Below are positions 16,222-24,842 of a stretch of DNA of 64,000 nt, one piece after another. The DNA is taken from the NCBI GenBank assembly GCA_964590135.1, contig CAZPVX010000004.1:1-64000 (forward strand). Direction: 5' to 3'. Both the position numbers and the translations under genes were made by a program. The notes under the pieces are model-generated. The model saw only the letters and a program-made list of their open reading frames with translations. It was not told the origin of the DNA and searched no databases. The first letter of the stretch is position 1. Each line of letters begins with the position of its first letter. Source of the DNA: JBDHWI01 sp964590135. GTDB lineage: Bacteria; Chloroflexota; Anaerolineae; J036; Brachytrichaceae.

Positions 16222-17776
16222 ACAACGGAATGTTGCCGTGTTTCTTCGGTGGATTGCTGTCACGCTTGCTCTTCAGCATGTGCAGCGCGTTGATCAGGCG
16301 CGGACGCGTGTCGTGCGGCTCGATGATGTCATCGATGAAGCCACGCTGCGCCGCAATATATGGATTGGTCACCTCATCCTGATAGTGCTTCACCAGTTCG
16401 GCCTTCTTGGCGGCGGGATCGCTCGCGCCGTTGATGTCGCGCCGATAAACGAGGTTTACCGCGCCCTCTGCGCCCATCACTGCCAGCTCTGCGCTCGGCC
16501 AGGCCAGCACCAGATCGCCGCGCGTGGCGCGCGGGCTGAGCACACAATACGCGCCGCCGTACGCCTTGCGCGTGACAACGCAGATCTTCGGCACGGTTGC
16601 TTCGCAATACGCATACAGCAGCTTGGCGCCGCTGCGAATGATGCCGCCATGCTCCTGCCCCACGCCCGGCAAAAAGCCTGGCACGTCTTCGAAGGTGATG
16701 ATCGGGATGTTGAAGCAATCGCAGAAGCGCACGAAGCGGCCGGCCTTTTCACTCGCGTTGATGTCGAGCACGCCGGCCAGCACCGCCGGCTGGTTCGCCA
16801 CAATGCCGACAGATTGCCCGCCCAGCCGCGCGAAGCCGATGATGATGTTGGTGGCGTAATGCTCCTGAATCTCAAAAAACTGGCCGTCGTCGACGATCTT
16901 CTCGATCACCTCTTTCATGTCGTACGGCTTGTTCGGGTTGTCCGGCACATTCGAATCGAGCGCGTCGTCAGTGCGGAGCGGGTCGTCCTTGCTCTTCAAC
17001 GCCGGCGGCTCCTCCATGTTGTTGCTCGGCAGATAGCTCATCAACATGCGGATGAGATACAGGCAGTCGCCCTCGCTGTCCACCGCAAAATGCGCCACGC
17101 CGCTGGTGGTGTTGTGCACTGTCGCGCCGCCCAGCTGCTCGAAGGTCACATCCTCGTGCGTCACCGTCTTCACCACGTCCGGCCCGGTCAGAAACATGTG
17201 GCTGGTGTTCTTCACCATGAAGATAAAGTCGGTCAGCGCCGGCGAATACACCGCCCCGCCGGCGCACGGCCCCATGATCGCGCTGATCTGCGGGATCACG
17301 CCGCTCGCCATTGTGTTGCGCAGGAAAATATCGCTGTAGCCGACGAGCGACATCAAACCCTCCTGAATGCGCGCGCCGCCGCTGTCGTTGATGCCGATGA
17401 TCGGCGCGCCGTTCTTCAGCGCCATCTCCTGCACTTTGGTGATCTTCGCTGCGTGCGCCGAACCGAGGCTGCCGCCGATCACCGTGAAGTCCTGCGAGAA
17501 CACATAGACCAGCCGGCCCTCGATCGTGCCCCAGCCCGTCACCACGCCGTCGGTCAACAGATGCTGGTTGGCCATGCCGATGCCGCTCGGGCGATTGGTG
17601 ACGAAGGCATCGATCTCGCGAAACGAGCCTGGGTCGAGCAGGAGATCGAGGCGGTCGCGGGCAGTGAGCCGGCCCTTGGCGCGGTGCGCCTTGATCTTTT
17701 CTTCGCCACCACCCAGTTGGGATTGCGCGCGCAAGTCGCGCAGCTTCTTCAGACGGGGATCGGTTGTGTCAGCCAT
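16220..17776 (-). CDS. Acyl-CoA (propionyl-CoA) carboxylase carboxyltransferase subunit
   Basis: 518-aa biotin-dependent carboxyltransferase of the PccB/MmdA type, which moves CO2 from carboxybiotin to propionyl- or acetyl-CoA. Two crotonase-like halves: N-terminal GRLTARDRLDLLLDPGSF, QDFTVIGGSLGSAHAAKI, INDSGGARIQEG, CAGGAVYSPALTDFIFMV; C-terminal PAVLAGVLDINASEKAGRFVRFCD, FEDVPGFLPG and VVTRKAYGGAYCVLS. No biotin carboxylase or carrier gene is adjacent. The specificity assignment (propionyl versus acetyl) is by resemblance only. Confidence 0.93.
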   Translation of the reverse strand: MADTTDPRLKKLRDLRAQSQLGGGEEKIKAHRAKGRLTARDRLDLLLDPGSFREIDAFVTNRPSGIGMANQHLLTDGVVTGWGTIEGRLVYVFSQDFTVIGGSLGSAHAAKITKVQEMALKNGAPIIGINDSGGARIQEGLMSLVGYSDIFLRNTMASGVIPQISAIMGPCAGGAVYSPALTDFIFMVKNTSHMFLTGPDVVKTVTHEDVTFEQLGGATVHNTTSGVAHFAVDSEGDCLYLIRMLMSYLPSNNMEEPPALKSKDDPLRTDDALDSNVPDNPNKPYDMKEVIEKIVDDGQFFEIQEHYATNIIIGFARLGGQSVGIVANQPAVLAGVLDINASEKAGRFVRFCDCFNIPIITFEDVPGFLPGVGQEHGGIIRSGAKLLYAYCEATVPKICVVTRKAYGGAYCVLSPRATRGDLVLAWPSAELAVMGAEGAVNLVYRRDINGASDPAAKKAELVKHYQDEVTNPYIAAQRGFIDDIIEPHDTRPRLINALHMLKSKRDSNPPKKHGNIPL

Positions 17777-17794
17777 GCTTGGACTTGAGTTTTG

Positions 17795-17883
17795 AGAATG
17801 GAGATTAAGGATTGGTAACTGGCAAGCGGGAATTCACGTTGCGTCAATCAACCAATGACAAATAGCCAATCACGGATTTTCAA
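17795..17883. repeat. Degenerate 7-nt periodic repeat
   Basis: The gap between the membrane-protein gene and the carboxyltransferase start contains units such as GAGATTA, AGGATTG, GTAACTG and then TCAATCA, ACCAATG, ACAAATA, GCCAATC in 7-nt phase. These are variants of CCAATCN and its complement, as in the clearer array at 22132. Confidence 0.5.
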
Positions 17884-18255
17884 TTACTGCTTGCGTCGAA
17901 CCCAGAGCGCCGCGCCCGAAACAATCACAATCGAAAGCGCGCTCAACAGCGCAGCAAAGCCGGCGCGCGCGGCTGCCTCAGGCGACCTTGCAAACACCAG
18001 GTGATTCAGCCACAGATTGGCCTGATACAGCACAATGGCTGAGATGGTAACACGCGCCGCCCACCTGCGCGAACGCGCAAACCCAAATGCGCAAGCCGCA
18101 AAGACTACTGCCCATGCCAGGCTGATCACAAGAAGGTATGCCGGCGGCTCCGCAACTGGCACATCGACCAGCGCAGACTGCTGCAGGGCGAGGGCAGCGC
18201 GCGTGAGGTTGGCGAACGCAAACAGGACAAGCGCCGCTGTCAGCAGGCGCCTCAT
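17884..18255 (-). CDS. Small four-helix membrane protein, unknown
   Basis: 123 aa, about four membrane segments (RLLTAALVLFAFANLTRAAL; YLLVISLAWAVVFAACAFGF; VTISAIVLYQANLWLNHLVF; GFAALLSALSIVIVSGAALW) and a basic end (RRKQ). I do not recognise a family. The ATG at 18255 overlaps the TGA of the upstream FAD oxidoreductase (ATGA), so the two are probably translationally coupled. Confidence 0.75.
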   Translation of the reverse strand: MRRLLTAALVLFAFANLTRAALALQQSALVDVPVAEPPAYLLVISLAWAVVFAACAFGFARSRRWAARVTISAIVLYQANLWLNHLVFARSPEAAARAGFAALLSALSIVIVSGAALWVRRKQ

Positions 18256-19253
18256 CGTATGAGCGCGGCAATCCGCTCGGCCACCATGGGCGCCCACGCC
18301 AGCCCAAACGGGCCCAACCCCAGCGCGTATGTCACGTTGCCCTCGCCGGCCAGCCGCCCCACCAATGGCGCACCATCATCCGTCACAGTAGTCACGCCTG
18401 CGCGCCATTCCGCAGCCTGCTGGCTGAGGTCGCCGTCGCCATCCAGCCGGCGCAAAAATGCGCGCAGCTTGAAGTATGGATCGGCCTCTGTCTCCTGCCA
18501 CGACCATGCAGCCGCTTTGATCCTGGCTTCACGCGCCGGCGTCAACATCAAGCCGGCGTCGTTTACAAGGATGGGCAATGTGTGAAGGGTGGTTCGCCCC
18601 GCGCCATTCAGCGGATGCGACGTGAATGTCATGCCGCGCGCAATGTGCACCGACTCGGACAAATAGGGCGATAGCAGACCAGCGTAGGCATTGGTGGCCA
18701 GCACCACGCGCCGCGCATGAACGGTATACCCGCGTCCCATCACCAATGTGCCATCATGGATGAACTGCAGATCGAAGACCTCGACCTCCTGTCGCACGAT
18801 GATGTTGGGATGCTGCAACAGCCGCATCAGCAGCAAATCGAGATCGACCAGCGCGCTGTCGTGCGCCAGCAGCCCGCCGGCAAAGCCTTCTGGCAGCCGG
18901 CTGGCATCGGTGATCCATTCGAGTTGCGACGTGTTGTGCGCGCTGGCCACCTCGCGCAGCGCAGCCTCACGCTCAGGCGATGTGGCAAGGTGCAGCGCCG
19001 GGGTCGTATGCAACAGCGCGCCGCGCCGTTGCGCCAGTTGCTTGAGCAGCGCCAGGCCATGCGCGGTTTCAGCCACATGCGCTTCACGCGGATCGAGTGT
19101 GGCAATGCCCATCGCGCGACGAGTTGCACCGCCACCCACACTCGACGCATCCAGCAGCGCCACTTTCATGCCAGCTTCCGCCAGGGTGGCGGCGATCACT
19201 GCGCCCGTCACGCCGGCGCCGATGATGAGGACGTCCTTGTCTGCATTGCTCAT
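18252..19253 (-). CDS. FAD-dependent oxidoreductase, DAO/glycine-oxidase-like
   Basis: 333 aa. The N-terminal dinucleotide-binding fold VLIIGAGVTGAVIAATLAEAG (residues about 8-28) is followed by LLDASSVGGGATRRAMGIA, and a C-terminal GLGPFGLAWAPMVAERIAALI flavin-closing motif is present. It belongs to the D-amino-acid oxidase/ThiO/sarcosine oxidase superfamily. The substrate is not predictable; no thiamine genes are near. It is coupled to the small membrane protein downstream. Confidence 0.85.
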   Translation of the reverse strand: MSNADKDVLIIGAGVTGAVIAATLAEAGMKVALLDASSVGGGATRRAMGIATLDPREAHVAETAHGLALLKQLAQRRGALLHTTPALHLATSPEREAALREVASAHNTSQLEWITDASRLPEGFAGGLLAHDSALVDLDLLLMRLLQHPNIIVRQEVEVFDLQFIHDGTLVMGRGYTVHARRVVLATNAYAGLLSPYLSESVHIARGMTFTSHPLNGAGRTTLHTLPILVNDAGLMLTPAREARIKAAAWSWQETEADPYFKLRAFLRRLDGDGDLSQQAAEWRAGVTTVTDDGAPLVGRLAGEGNVTYALGLGPFGLAWAPMVAERIAALIR

Positions 19254-19321
19254 GCGATGTGCAGTGCATTATCGTGCAATTGCGCAAAACCAGAATGGAA
19301 AAGCAGTCCATGCCGATCTGC

Positions 19322-20302
19322 TTACGGCAAGGGTTTTGGCGAGAAGCGAAAGATATGGGTGGCCGAGGGGCTGTTCGATTGCGAGAAGCCAAGCGACTGG
19401 TAGAAAAGCGCGCCCTCAGCAGTGTTGGTACGCAAGTGCAATTCGCTGAATGTCTCGAAAGCTGCCGACAGGATCGCCATCAACAGCGCGCGGCCGGTGC
19501 CCTGTCGGCGTTGCGCGTCCATCACATACACATGCCGCACACGCCCCACGCCCGGGTCATTGGCATAGGGATCGATGTTCAAGCCGCCAATGCCGGCGAA
19601 CATGTCCCCATTGCGCGCGATAAACAACGCCTCGCCTGGCTTATCGAAGCGGTTGCGGCCATCCGCATATTCATCGAGCAGCCGGCCTGCAAATGCAAAG
19701 CCTTGCGCGGTTGCCTCATCGCGCAATGGCTGCAATTCGCGCAGTGGCAACTCAGTCACGCGCTCAGCGTGCAAACTATGCTGCGGCAAAAATTCCATCA
19801 GCCAGTTATCGCGCCATTCGCCCTCGTGCAATTCGCTGCGCGGCATCAGCATGCGCTTCACGAAGCCGGCTTTTTCATAGCTGCGCACGGCGCGAAGGTT
19901 CCACGCTTCGGGGTCGATGGTGACGCGGTCGGCAAAGTCCTGTGCCAGCAAGTGCTCCGCGCCGGCGCGCACCAGCCGAGCGCCGATGCCGCGATTCCAC
20001 AGCGCCGGCTCGCCAATATACAGATCCATGCCCCACACGCGCTCATGCACTGGGAAGCCAAATTCACCGCGATCCATCGGGCAGAACTGGATGTACCCGA
20101 TGGATTCACCTTCAAGGGAAAAGATGCAGCGATGGTCAGGAGTGTCCTCAGCGAAGGATTCGCGCACCCTCGCCTCGTCGCTTGCATCATCGCGCCCACC
20201 GAAATATTTCAGCACGCGCGGGTCGCTCATCCACTTCGCCACAAGCGGCAGATCGGTCTCTTGCCAGGGTCGAACGGCGATGTCGCCGGCGGTGAATTCC
20301 AT
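19322..20302 (-). CDS. Tandem GNAT-domain N-acetyltransferase
   Basis: 326-aa protein with two acetyltransferase modules. The first (about 1-165) resembles AAC(6')-type aminoglycoside acetyltransferases: IAVRPWQETDLPLVAKWMSDP, GMDLYIGEPALWNRGIGARLVRA, AVRSYEKAGFVKR. The second (about 185-326) has VRHVYVMDAQRRQGTGRALLMAIL and ALFYQSLGFSQSN. The ATG at 20302 begins the first domain; the longer frame crosses the terminator at 20322-20351 and is unlikely. Substrate unknown; an antibiotic role is possible but should not be assumed. Confidence 0.85.
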   Translation of the reverse strand: MEFTAGDIAVRPWQETDLPLVAKWMSDPRVLKYFGGRDDASDEARVRESFAEDTPDHRCIFSLEGESIGYIQFCPMDRGEFGFPVHERVWGMDLYIGEPALWNRGIGARLVRAGAEHLLAQDFADRVTIDPEAWNLRAVRSYEKAGFVKRMLMPRSELHEGEWRDNWLMEFLPQHSLHAERVTELPLRELQPLRDEATAQGFAFAGRLLDEYADGRNRFDKPGEALFIARNGDMFAGIGGLNIDPYANDPGVGRVRHVYVMDAQRRQGTGRALLMAILSAAFETFSELHLRTNTAEGALFYQSLGFSQSNSPSATHIFRFSPKPLP

Positions 20303-20321
20303 AGTCGACCAGTGCGCATCA

Positions 20322-20351
20322 AAAAACCGACTTGCGGGGAAGTCGGTTTTT
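20322..20351 (-). terminator. Intrinsic terminator after the peroxiredoxin gene
   Basis: 12-bp stem AAAAACCGACTT / AAGTCGGTTTTT with loop GCGGGG. On the minus strand it ends in six Ts, so it should stop transcripts of the peroxiredoxin gene before the acetyltransferase gene. The T/A-rich arms also allow plus-strand use. Confidence 0.9.
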
Positions 20352-20361
20352 GACCAGGTGT

Positions 20362-20880
20362 TCACTTCTTTGGATCAGGCGCTTCGGTGCGATATTCCAT
20401 CTCATCGTCGCGGTCTTCGGCCTGCGATGAGCCGAGCCACTTCAACACCGCTTCGGCATGACCTTCGGGCTTCACCTTCTCCCACACCTGTTCGATCTGG
20501 CCGTTGCGGGCGACGACGAAGGTGCTGCGCTGGATGCCCATGTACTTCTTGCCGTAGTTGCTCTTCTCCACCCAGCAACCCATCGCCTCGATGAACGCAT
20601 GGTCAGGGTCGGACAGCAGCGTGAAATTCAGGTCGTACTTTCTGGCAAACTTTCCGTGTGATTTGACGTTGTCGGCGCTGATGCCATACACCGGCACGTT
20701 TATCTGCTCGAACTTTGGCAAGTTGTCGCGGAACTCGCATGCTTCAACCGTGCATCCAGGCGTATCATCACGCGGATAGAAATACAGCACGAAGCGCCGG
20801 CCCAGCACATCCTTCAACGACACCGGTCCATGCTCAGAATCCAGCGTAAATTCGGGAATGAAGTCACCTACTTTCAACAT
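20362..20880 (-). CDS. bcp: Thioredoxin-dependent peroxiredoxin, BCP/PrxQ type
   Basis: 172-aa thiol peroxidase reducing H2O2 and organic hydroperoxides. Peroxidatic C43 and resolving C48 are in DDTPGCTVEACEFRD, with FYPRDDTPGC typical of PrxQ. A C-terminal extension (about 150-172, SQAEDRDDEMEYRTEAPDPK) exceeds the usual ~155 aa. Possible link to the glutathione peroxidase at 62566 in oxidant defence, but they are far apart. Confidence 0.94.
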   Translation of the reverse strand: MLKVGDFIPEFTLDSEHGPVSLKDVLGRRFVLYFYPRDDTPGCTVEACEFRDNLPKFEQINVPVYGISADNVKSHGKFARKYDLNFTLLSDPDHAFIEAMGCWVEKSNYGKKYMGIQRSTFVVARNGQIEQVWEKVKPEGHAEAVLKWLGSSQAEDRDDEMEYRTEAPDPKK

Positions 20881-20925
20881 TGCAACACCTTAACCCCTGA
20901 ACATGTGACGCACATTAAAGTCGCA

Positions 20926-22080
20926 TCATGCGCCGGCATCGTTATTCGCCCGCCCCGCGCCAGCCGGCGGCAAGGGAATCGCAATCTCATTCAACTCGTC
21001 CTGCATGTCGCGCGTTAGGTCGGCTTCTTTCTGCGCCTTGCGGGCAGCGCGCTGCTCCTGCAGTGCATCGCGCTTTTGCACAAGTTTGCCGGCCATCTCG
21101 CGGCCACGCTCCAGCGCCTTGTCGTACATGGCCTTCAATCCGTCGCGCGAAATCGCCTGGCCATTTACCGCATAGAGATATACCGCCTCGCCAACGGCCA
21201 GAGTGCCGGCGAAGGCTACAGCCACCTTCGGCAAAATACCCAGCCCTGGCAGCAGCCCTATCAGACTGCGCGCCGCCTGCCGCAACACAAAGCCGCCGCC
21301 GATCACGCCGGCGATCTCCGGCATCACACTCTTGAAGTCGCTCTGCATGCCCATCGCCAGCGCGATCTTGTATGCCATCACCGCTTGATTCTTGGTCAGA
21401 ATGACCGTGTCAGCAACGGTGAGCGGCAGGCCAGTGACGGGGTTGATTTCGAGGATGCCGGTGCCGAGGCTATAGGCTGCATTGGCAACTGCCACATCTT
21501 CGATCAGCGCCCTGACCACCGGTTCGCGGAACGCCGGCAGATAGCGCGCCAGCGCCAGTTCGTCGATGGCGCGCCTGTGCCGCACAGCCTGCGTGATCTG
21601 CTTCAGCGCAACCATCTCGTCCAGGGTGCCGTTGACGAGCGGCAAGGTGATGGCATTCTGCGGCGGCATGATCTCTTGCGTGGGCGGCAGCGGTGTTGCG
21701 GGCGTTTGCTGCTCCTGCAGATAGCACAGCAGCACCGGCACGCCGGCTGCAATCAACGCATTCTGCACACGCAACTCTTCAACGTTGTTCGCGTCGGCGC
21801 GCGTGATGATGAAGACAAAATTCGCGCGCGCCAGTTGCGCGCTCGCGCTCAGTGGCAGACTGATGGAAGCGCGATATGCCGGCATTTCATGCTGGCGCGG
21901 GCCGCGATACATCAGCGCAGAGAGATAGTCGGCGAAGGCGGTGTCGCGGCTGGCAAAGGCGATGACGAAGGGCGTCTCTGCGGCATCGCGCATGGGCCGC
22001 ACGTCCACTTCCTTGATGACGTTAAAGATGGAGCCAACTGAGCCGAGTGAGGCGAGCGCGCCGAACGGCGATTTTGCCAT
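20926..22080 (-). CDS. DUF697-like membrane protein with a degenerate GTPase-like N-terminus
   Basis: 384 aa. The C-terminal half resembles the DUF697 region that follows Era/EngA-like GTPases: GLPLTVADTVILTKNQAVMAYKIALAMG, then IAGVIGGGFVLRQAARSL and IGLLPGLGILPKVAVAFAGT with two hydrophobic segments. The N-terminal half has the alternating strands of a small GTPase (FVIAFASRDTAFADYLSAL, ANFVFIITRADANN, AGVPVLLCYLQ), but the place of the P-loop reads ASRDTAFADY, with no GxxxxGK[ST]. The charged tail (330-365) may form a coiled coil. Function unknown; probably membrane-attached and not a GTPase. Confidence 0.7.
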   Translation of the reverse strand: MAKSPFGALASLGSVGSIFNVIKEVDVRPMRDAAETPFVIAFASRDTAFADYLSALMYRGPRQHEMPAYRASISLPLSASAQLARANFVFIITRADANNVEELRVQNALIAAGVPVLLCYLQEQQTPATPLPPTQEIMPPQNAITLPLVNGTLDEMVALKQITQAVRHRRAIDELALARYLPAFREPVVRALIEDVAVANAAYSLGTGILEINPVTGLPLTVADTVILTKNQAVMAYKIALAMGMQSDFKSVMPEIAGVIGGGFVLRQAARSLIGLLPGLGILPKVAVAFAGTLAVGEAVYLYAVNGQAISRDGLKAMYDKALERGREMAGKLVQKRDALQEQRAARKAQKEADLTRDMQDELNEIAIPLPPAGAGRANNDAGA

Positions 22081-22131
22081 GGGAAAAAGAAATCAGAGAT
22101 TGACAGCCAGAGATTTGCATCGCGCCGCGCG

Positions 22132-22166
22132 CCAATCTCCAACTGCCAATCTCCAATCACCAATCG
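22132..22166. repeat. Five tandem heptanucleotides (CCAATCN type)
   Basis: Exact 7-nt phase: CCAATCT, CCAACTG, CCAATCT, CCAATCA, CCAATCG, lying between tatA and the DUF697-like gene. This is the clearest of several heptamer arrays here and resembles the short tandemly repeated repetitive (STRR) sequences known from cyanobacteria. Confidence 0.8.
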
Positions 22167-22168
22167 TC

Positions 22169-22378
22169 TTAAGACGGCTTTGACTCGCTGTCCGCCGGCT
22201 TGGTCGTGGTCGCCGGAGGCGTGGCGTCCGACTTCTTCTCGTCGCCTTCCAGACCCTTGCGAAACTCGCGGATGCTCTTGCCAAGTTCGCCGCCGATCTT
22301 GCCGATGCGGCCCACGCCGAACAGCAGAATGACGACAACCAGAATGATGATGATCTCGAGTGGCCCAATTGTTGGCAT
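22169..22378 (-). CDS. tatA: Twin-arginine translocase subunit TatA/TatE
   Basis: 69 aa. One N-terminal membrane helix (PLEIIIILVVVILLFGVGRI), the hinge and amphipathic helix GKIGGELGKSIREFRKGLEGD, then an acidic/Pro-Thr tail. It forms the pore of the Tat export system. No tatC is in the window. An AAGGAG lies about 10 nt before the ATG. Confidence 0.93.
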   Translation of the reverse strand: MPTIGPLEIIIILVVVILLFGVGRIGKIGGELGKSIREFRKGLEGDEKKSDATPPATTTKPADSESKPS

Positions 22379-22659
22379 GACCTTAATTCTCCTTGCTTGC
22401 TGATTACTGGATTACGCGCATGATACCTTGCGAACCATGCGCCGGGCTATGCGCGCTTGCGCGCGATGGGTGTTGCGCACCCGCTGAAAGTTGGCTTCAC
22501 TCCCTTCGATACCGTGCTTCCTCCGTCAGGCAAATAGCACCTTTACATCCACTTCATCCGCAAACAGGTTCTTTGTTCCGTTATCGCGCGGGGCAAATGA
22601 CTCGCCGGCGCAGGGGGATTATATCCACGCCGCCTGCGGCCATGCGCATGCGGCTGCCC
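22379..22659. other. 281-bp intergenic region
   Basis: Between tatA and the membrane-protein gene. It has an AT-richer tatA-proximal part with a possible minus-strand -10 (TATCAT) and, near 22617-22660, inverted fragments (GCCGCCTGCGGC, CATGCGCATG) that look like a palindromic repeat remnant. No gene is seen. Confidence 0.5.
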
Positions 22660-23520
22660 CTACAGCGCAATCGCTGCCGCAACAGCGAGCAGACACAGCA
22701 CGACAAGCGCAAGGCGATTGCCCGCCGGCTTGAGCAGCGCAGCTGTGGCCCACGCAATGCCCATCACAGCCGCAGCCACCGGCTCGCGCAGCAGCACAAA
22801 CGTGACCATCACCAACGCGCTGCCGGCATGTAATGGCACAGTGTCGCCGATCATCATCGCCATCAACGCCGGCCCCAACATCAGGCACGCCAGCGCCAGC
22901 CACCACGACGCCGCTGGCGTCAACACCAACAAGCCCAGCGCGAATGGCAATCCAATGACGATCAACCCTTCAGCCCACACGGCTGGCCAGCCGTTGCCTC
23001 CACACAGCGCCAGCGCAATCTGCATCACGATCAACATACCAACAGAGAGCAGCATTGCCGGCGCGCCCAGCGCAATCATCAGCGCCAGCATCACCATGCC
23101 GGCTGCCAGCGCCACGCCCAACTGCATGCCATGATGCGGCCAAAGCCACTCTCGCAGCCATGCCCCAAACTGGTCGAGGTCGTCGCTCACCTTGTCGGCA
23201 TCAGAGCCAGCTTGGGTATAGGGCAAACGCCGCCCCGGCAAGCTGCGCGACCAGGCGCGCCAGGCTGCGCGTGCCGACCGCCAGTTTGTCCTCGCCAGCA
23301 GCGACCACACCACCTGCCATGCGCCGGCCAGCACTAGCGCCATCACCACGAGCTGCCATCCATCGTGCAACAGCACTCCGCCGGCGACTGCGCCACACAA
23401 CACAGCGATGGCTGCGAGAAGGAAGCGAGAAGGAGAGAAAGCAGAAAGGGGAGAAAGCGTGTGGCCGCTTTCTCCCGGTTGCAGCATTGCTGTGGTGCGC
23501 GGCGTCTCAGTCAAAGTCAA
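22660..23520 (-). CDS. Multi-pass membrane protein, unknown
   Basis: 286 aa with about eight hydrophobic segments; the cytoplasmic-looking loop at about 75-125 is Arg/Trp-rich (NWRSARAAWRAWSRSLPGRR). I recognise no family. The frame begins at a TTG (23520) that overlaps the TGA of the upstream protease gene (TTGA), or at ATG 23487. Either way it is tightly linked to the two S41 protease genes. Confidence 0.65.
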   Translation of the reverse strand: MTLTETPRTTAMLQPGESGHTLSPLSAFSPSRFLLAAIAVLCGAVAGGVLLHDGWQLVVMALVLAGAWQVVWSLLARTNWRSARAAWRAWSRSLPGRRLPYTQAGSDADKVSDDLDQFGAWLREWLWPHHGMQLGVALAAGMVMLALMIALGAPAMLLSVGMLIVMQIALALCGGNGWPAVWAEGLIVIGLPFALGLLVLTPAASWWLALACLMLGPALMAMMIGDTVPLHAGSALVMVTFVLLREPVAAAVMGIAWATAALLKPAGNRLALVVLCLLAVAAAIAL

Positions 23521-24833
23521 GGTGAAACCGTCGGCACAGCCGTGGGCGCCGGCGTCTTGCCGTTCAACAAGAAATCGATCGCCGCCTCAAGCTGCGGGTC
23601 CTTGCCGGCCTGCGCGTCTTCGGATGAATTCACCACTGTGTAATCCGGCGTGATGCCGACGCCGTGAATCGCGCGATCCTTCGGTGTAAACCAACGCTCA
23701 ATCGTGATGCGCAGTTGACCGCCATTCGACAGCATCTGCGGCGATTGCACCGAGCCTTTGCCGTAGGTTTTGTCGCCGATCAAAATGGCGCGGCCATAGT
23801 CTTGCAACGCGCCGGCGACGATCTCTGCCGCGCTGGCCGAGCCGCCATTCACCAGCACCACCATTGGGATCTCCTGCGCGATACCGGCGTCGGTCGTCTC
23901 GGTGACCTTCTTGTTGCCCTTGAAGTCGCGCTCGATCACAAATGCGCCCTTCTTCAGGAAGATGTCGCCGACGTCGAGCGCCTGCGTGAGCAGGCCGCCC
24001 GGGTTGTCGCGCAAATCGAAGATGAGCGCCTTTGGATTCTTCGCCAGGATGGCCTTGAGATCCTTCTTCAACTGCTCGCCGGCAGGCTGGCTGAAGTCGA
24101 ACAAGCTGATGTAGCCAATCGAGCCGTCACCAACCATCTTGCTGGTAACGAGCGGGATGTCGATGCGATCGCGCACGAGCGTCAGCTCAAAGGCGCGCGG
24201 CTGATCGGCGCGGCGCACCTTCAGTTTTACCTCGCTGCCGCGCGGGCCGCGCACCAGCGCCGCCACCTCAGTGGTGTTCAGTCCCAGCACAGATGCGCCG
24301 TTGACCGACTCGATGATGTCGCCGGGCAGCACGCCACCCCTTTCCGCCGGCGTGCCGGGGAAGGTGCGCACGATCTGGATGCCGCCTCCATTGATCTGCT
24401 TCAAGGTCGCGCCAATGCCATCGAACGAGCCGGTGATGTCGTCATTCAAAATCTTGGCGAAGCGCGGTTCGACGTATTGCGTGAACTCATCACCCAGCGC
24501 GTTAACCATGCCTTTGATGGCGCCATCGGTCAGCTGATCGCTGTTGGGGAATTCCCCATACCATTGCTCGCGCAGCCGGCGCGTGACATCGTTCATCAGC
24601 GTGAGATTGAGTTGAGTGCCTTGCTCGGCAGCGCTGCCGATCACGCCGTTGTTCACGCCGGCTTGCAGCGTGCTGAACGGCGATGCGCCGGTAAACAGCG
24701 AACTGCCGGGTCGTGCAAACACCACGCCGACGGTGACGCCCAAAATGAAGATCAACGCACCGATAAACATGCCCAGCATGCCCAGCGCAACATTTCTTGC
24801 TGCACCCCGCGCAGCCTTGTCGTTCTTTTCCAT
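23517..24833 (-). CDS. S41-family C-terminal processing protease (CtpA-like), copy 2
   Basis: 438 aa. An N-terminal membrane anchor (GMLGMFIGALIFILGVTVGVVF), a PDZ domain (about 135-215, GIQIVRTFPGTPAERGGVLPGDIIESVNG), then the protease core with the nucleophile in VLVNGGSASAAEIVAGALQD and the catalytic Lys in GDKTYGKGSVQ. It acts outside the membrane, trimming exported proteins at the C-terminus. The upstream gene is a paralogue only 9 nt away, so these form an operon with the membrane protein at 22660. Confidence 0.93.
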   Translation of the reverse strand: MEKNDKAARGAARNVALGMLGMFIGALIFILGVTVGVVFARPGSSLFTGASPFSTLQAGVNNGVIGSAAEQGTQLNLTLMNDVTRRLREQWYGEFPNSDQLTDGAIKGMVNALGDEFTQYVEPRFAKILNDDITGSFDGIGATLKQINGGGIQIVRTFPGTPAERGGVLPGDIIESVNGASVLGLNTTEVAALVRGPRGSEVKLKVRRADQPRAFELTLVRDRIDIPLVTSKMVGDGSIGYISLFDFSQPAGEQLKKDLKAILAKNPKALIFDLRDNPGGLLTQALDVGDIFLKKGAFVIERDFKGNKKVTETTDAGIAQEIPMVVLVNGGSASAAEIVAGALQDYGRAILIGDKTYGKGSVQSPQMLSNGGQLRITIERWFTPKDRAIHGVGITPDYTVVNSSEDAQAGKDPQLEAAIDFLLNGKTPAPTAVPTVSP

Positions 24834-24842
24834 CGATGTTTT

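Noticed and set aside
16238..17788. 516-codon plus-strand frame opposite the carboxyltransferase
   Set aside because: The opposite strand encodes a complete conserved enzyme; the product is His/Ala/Arg-rich with no family pattern.
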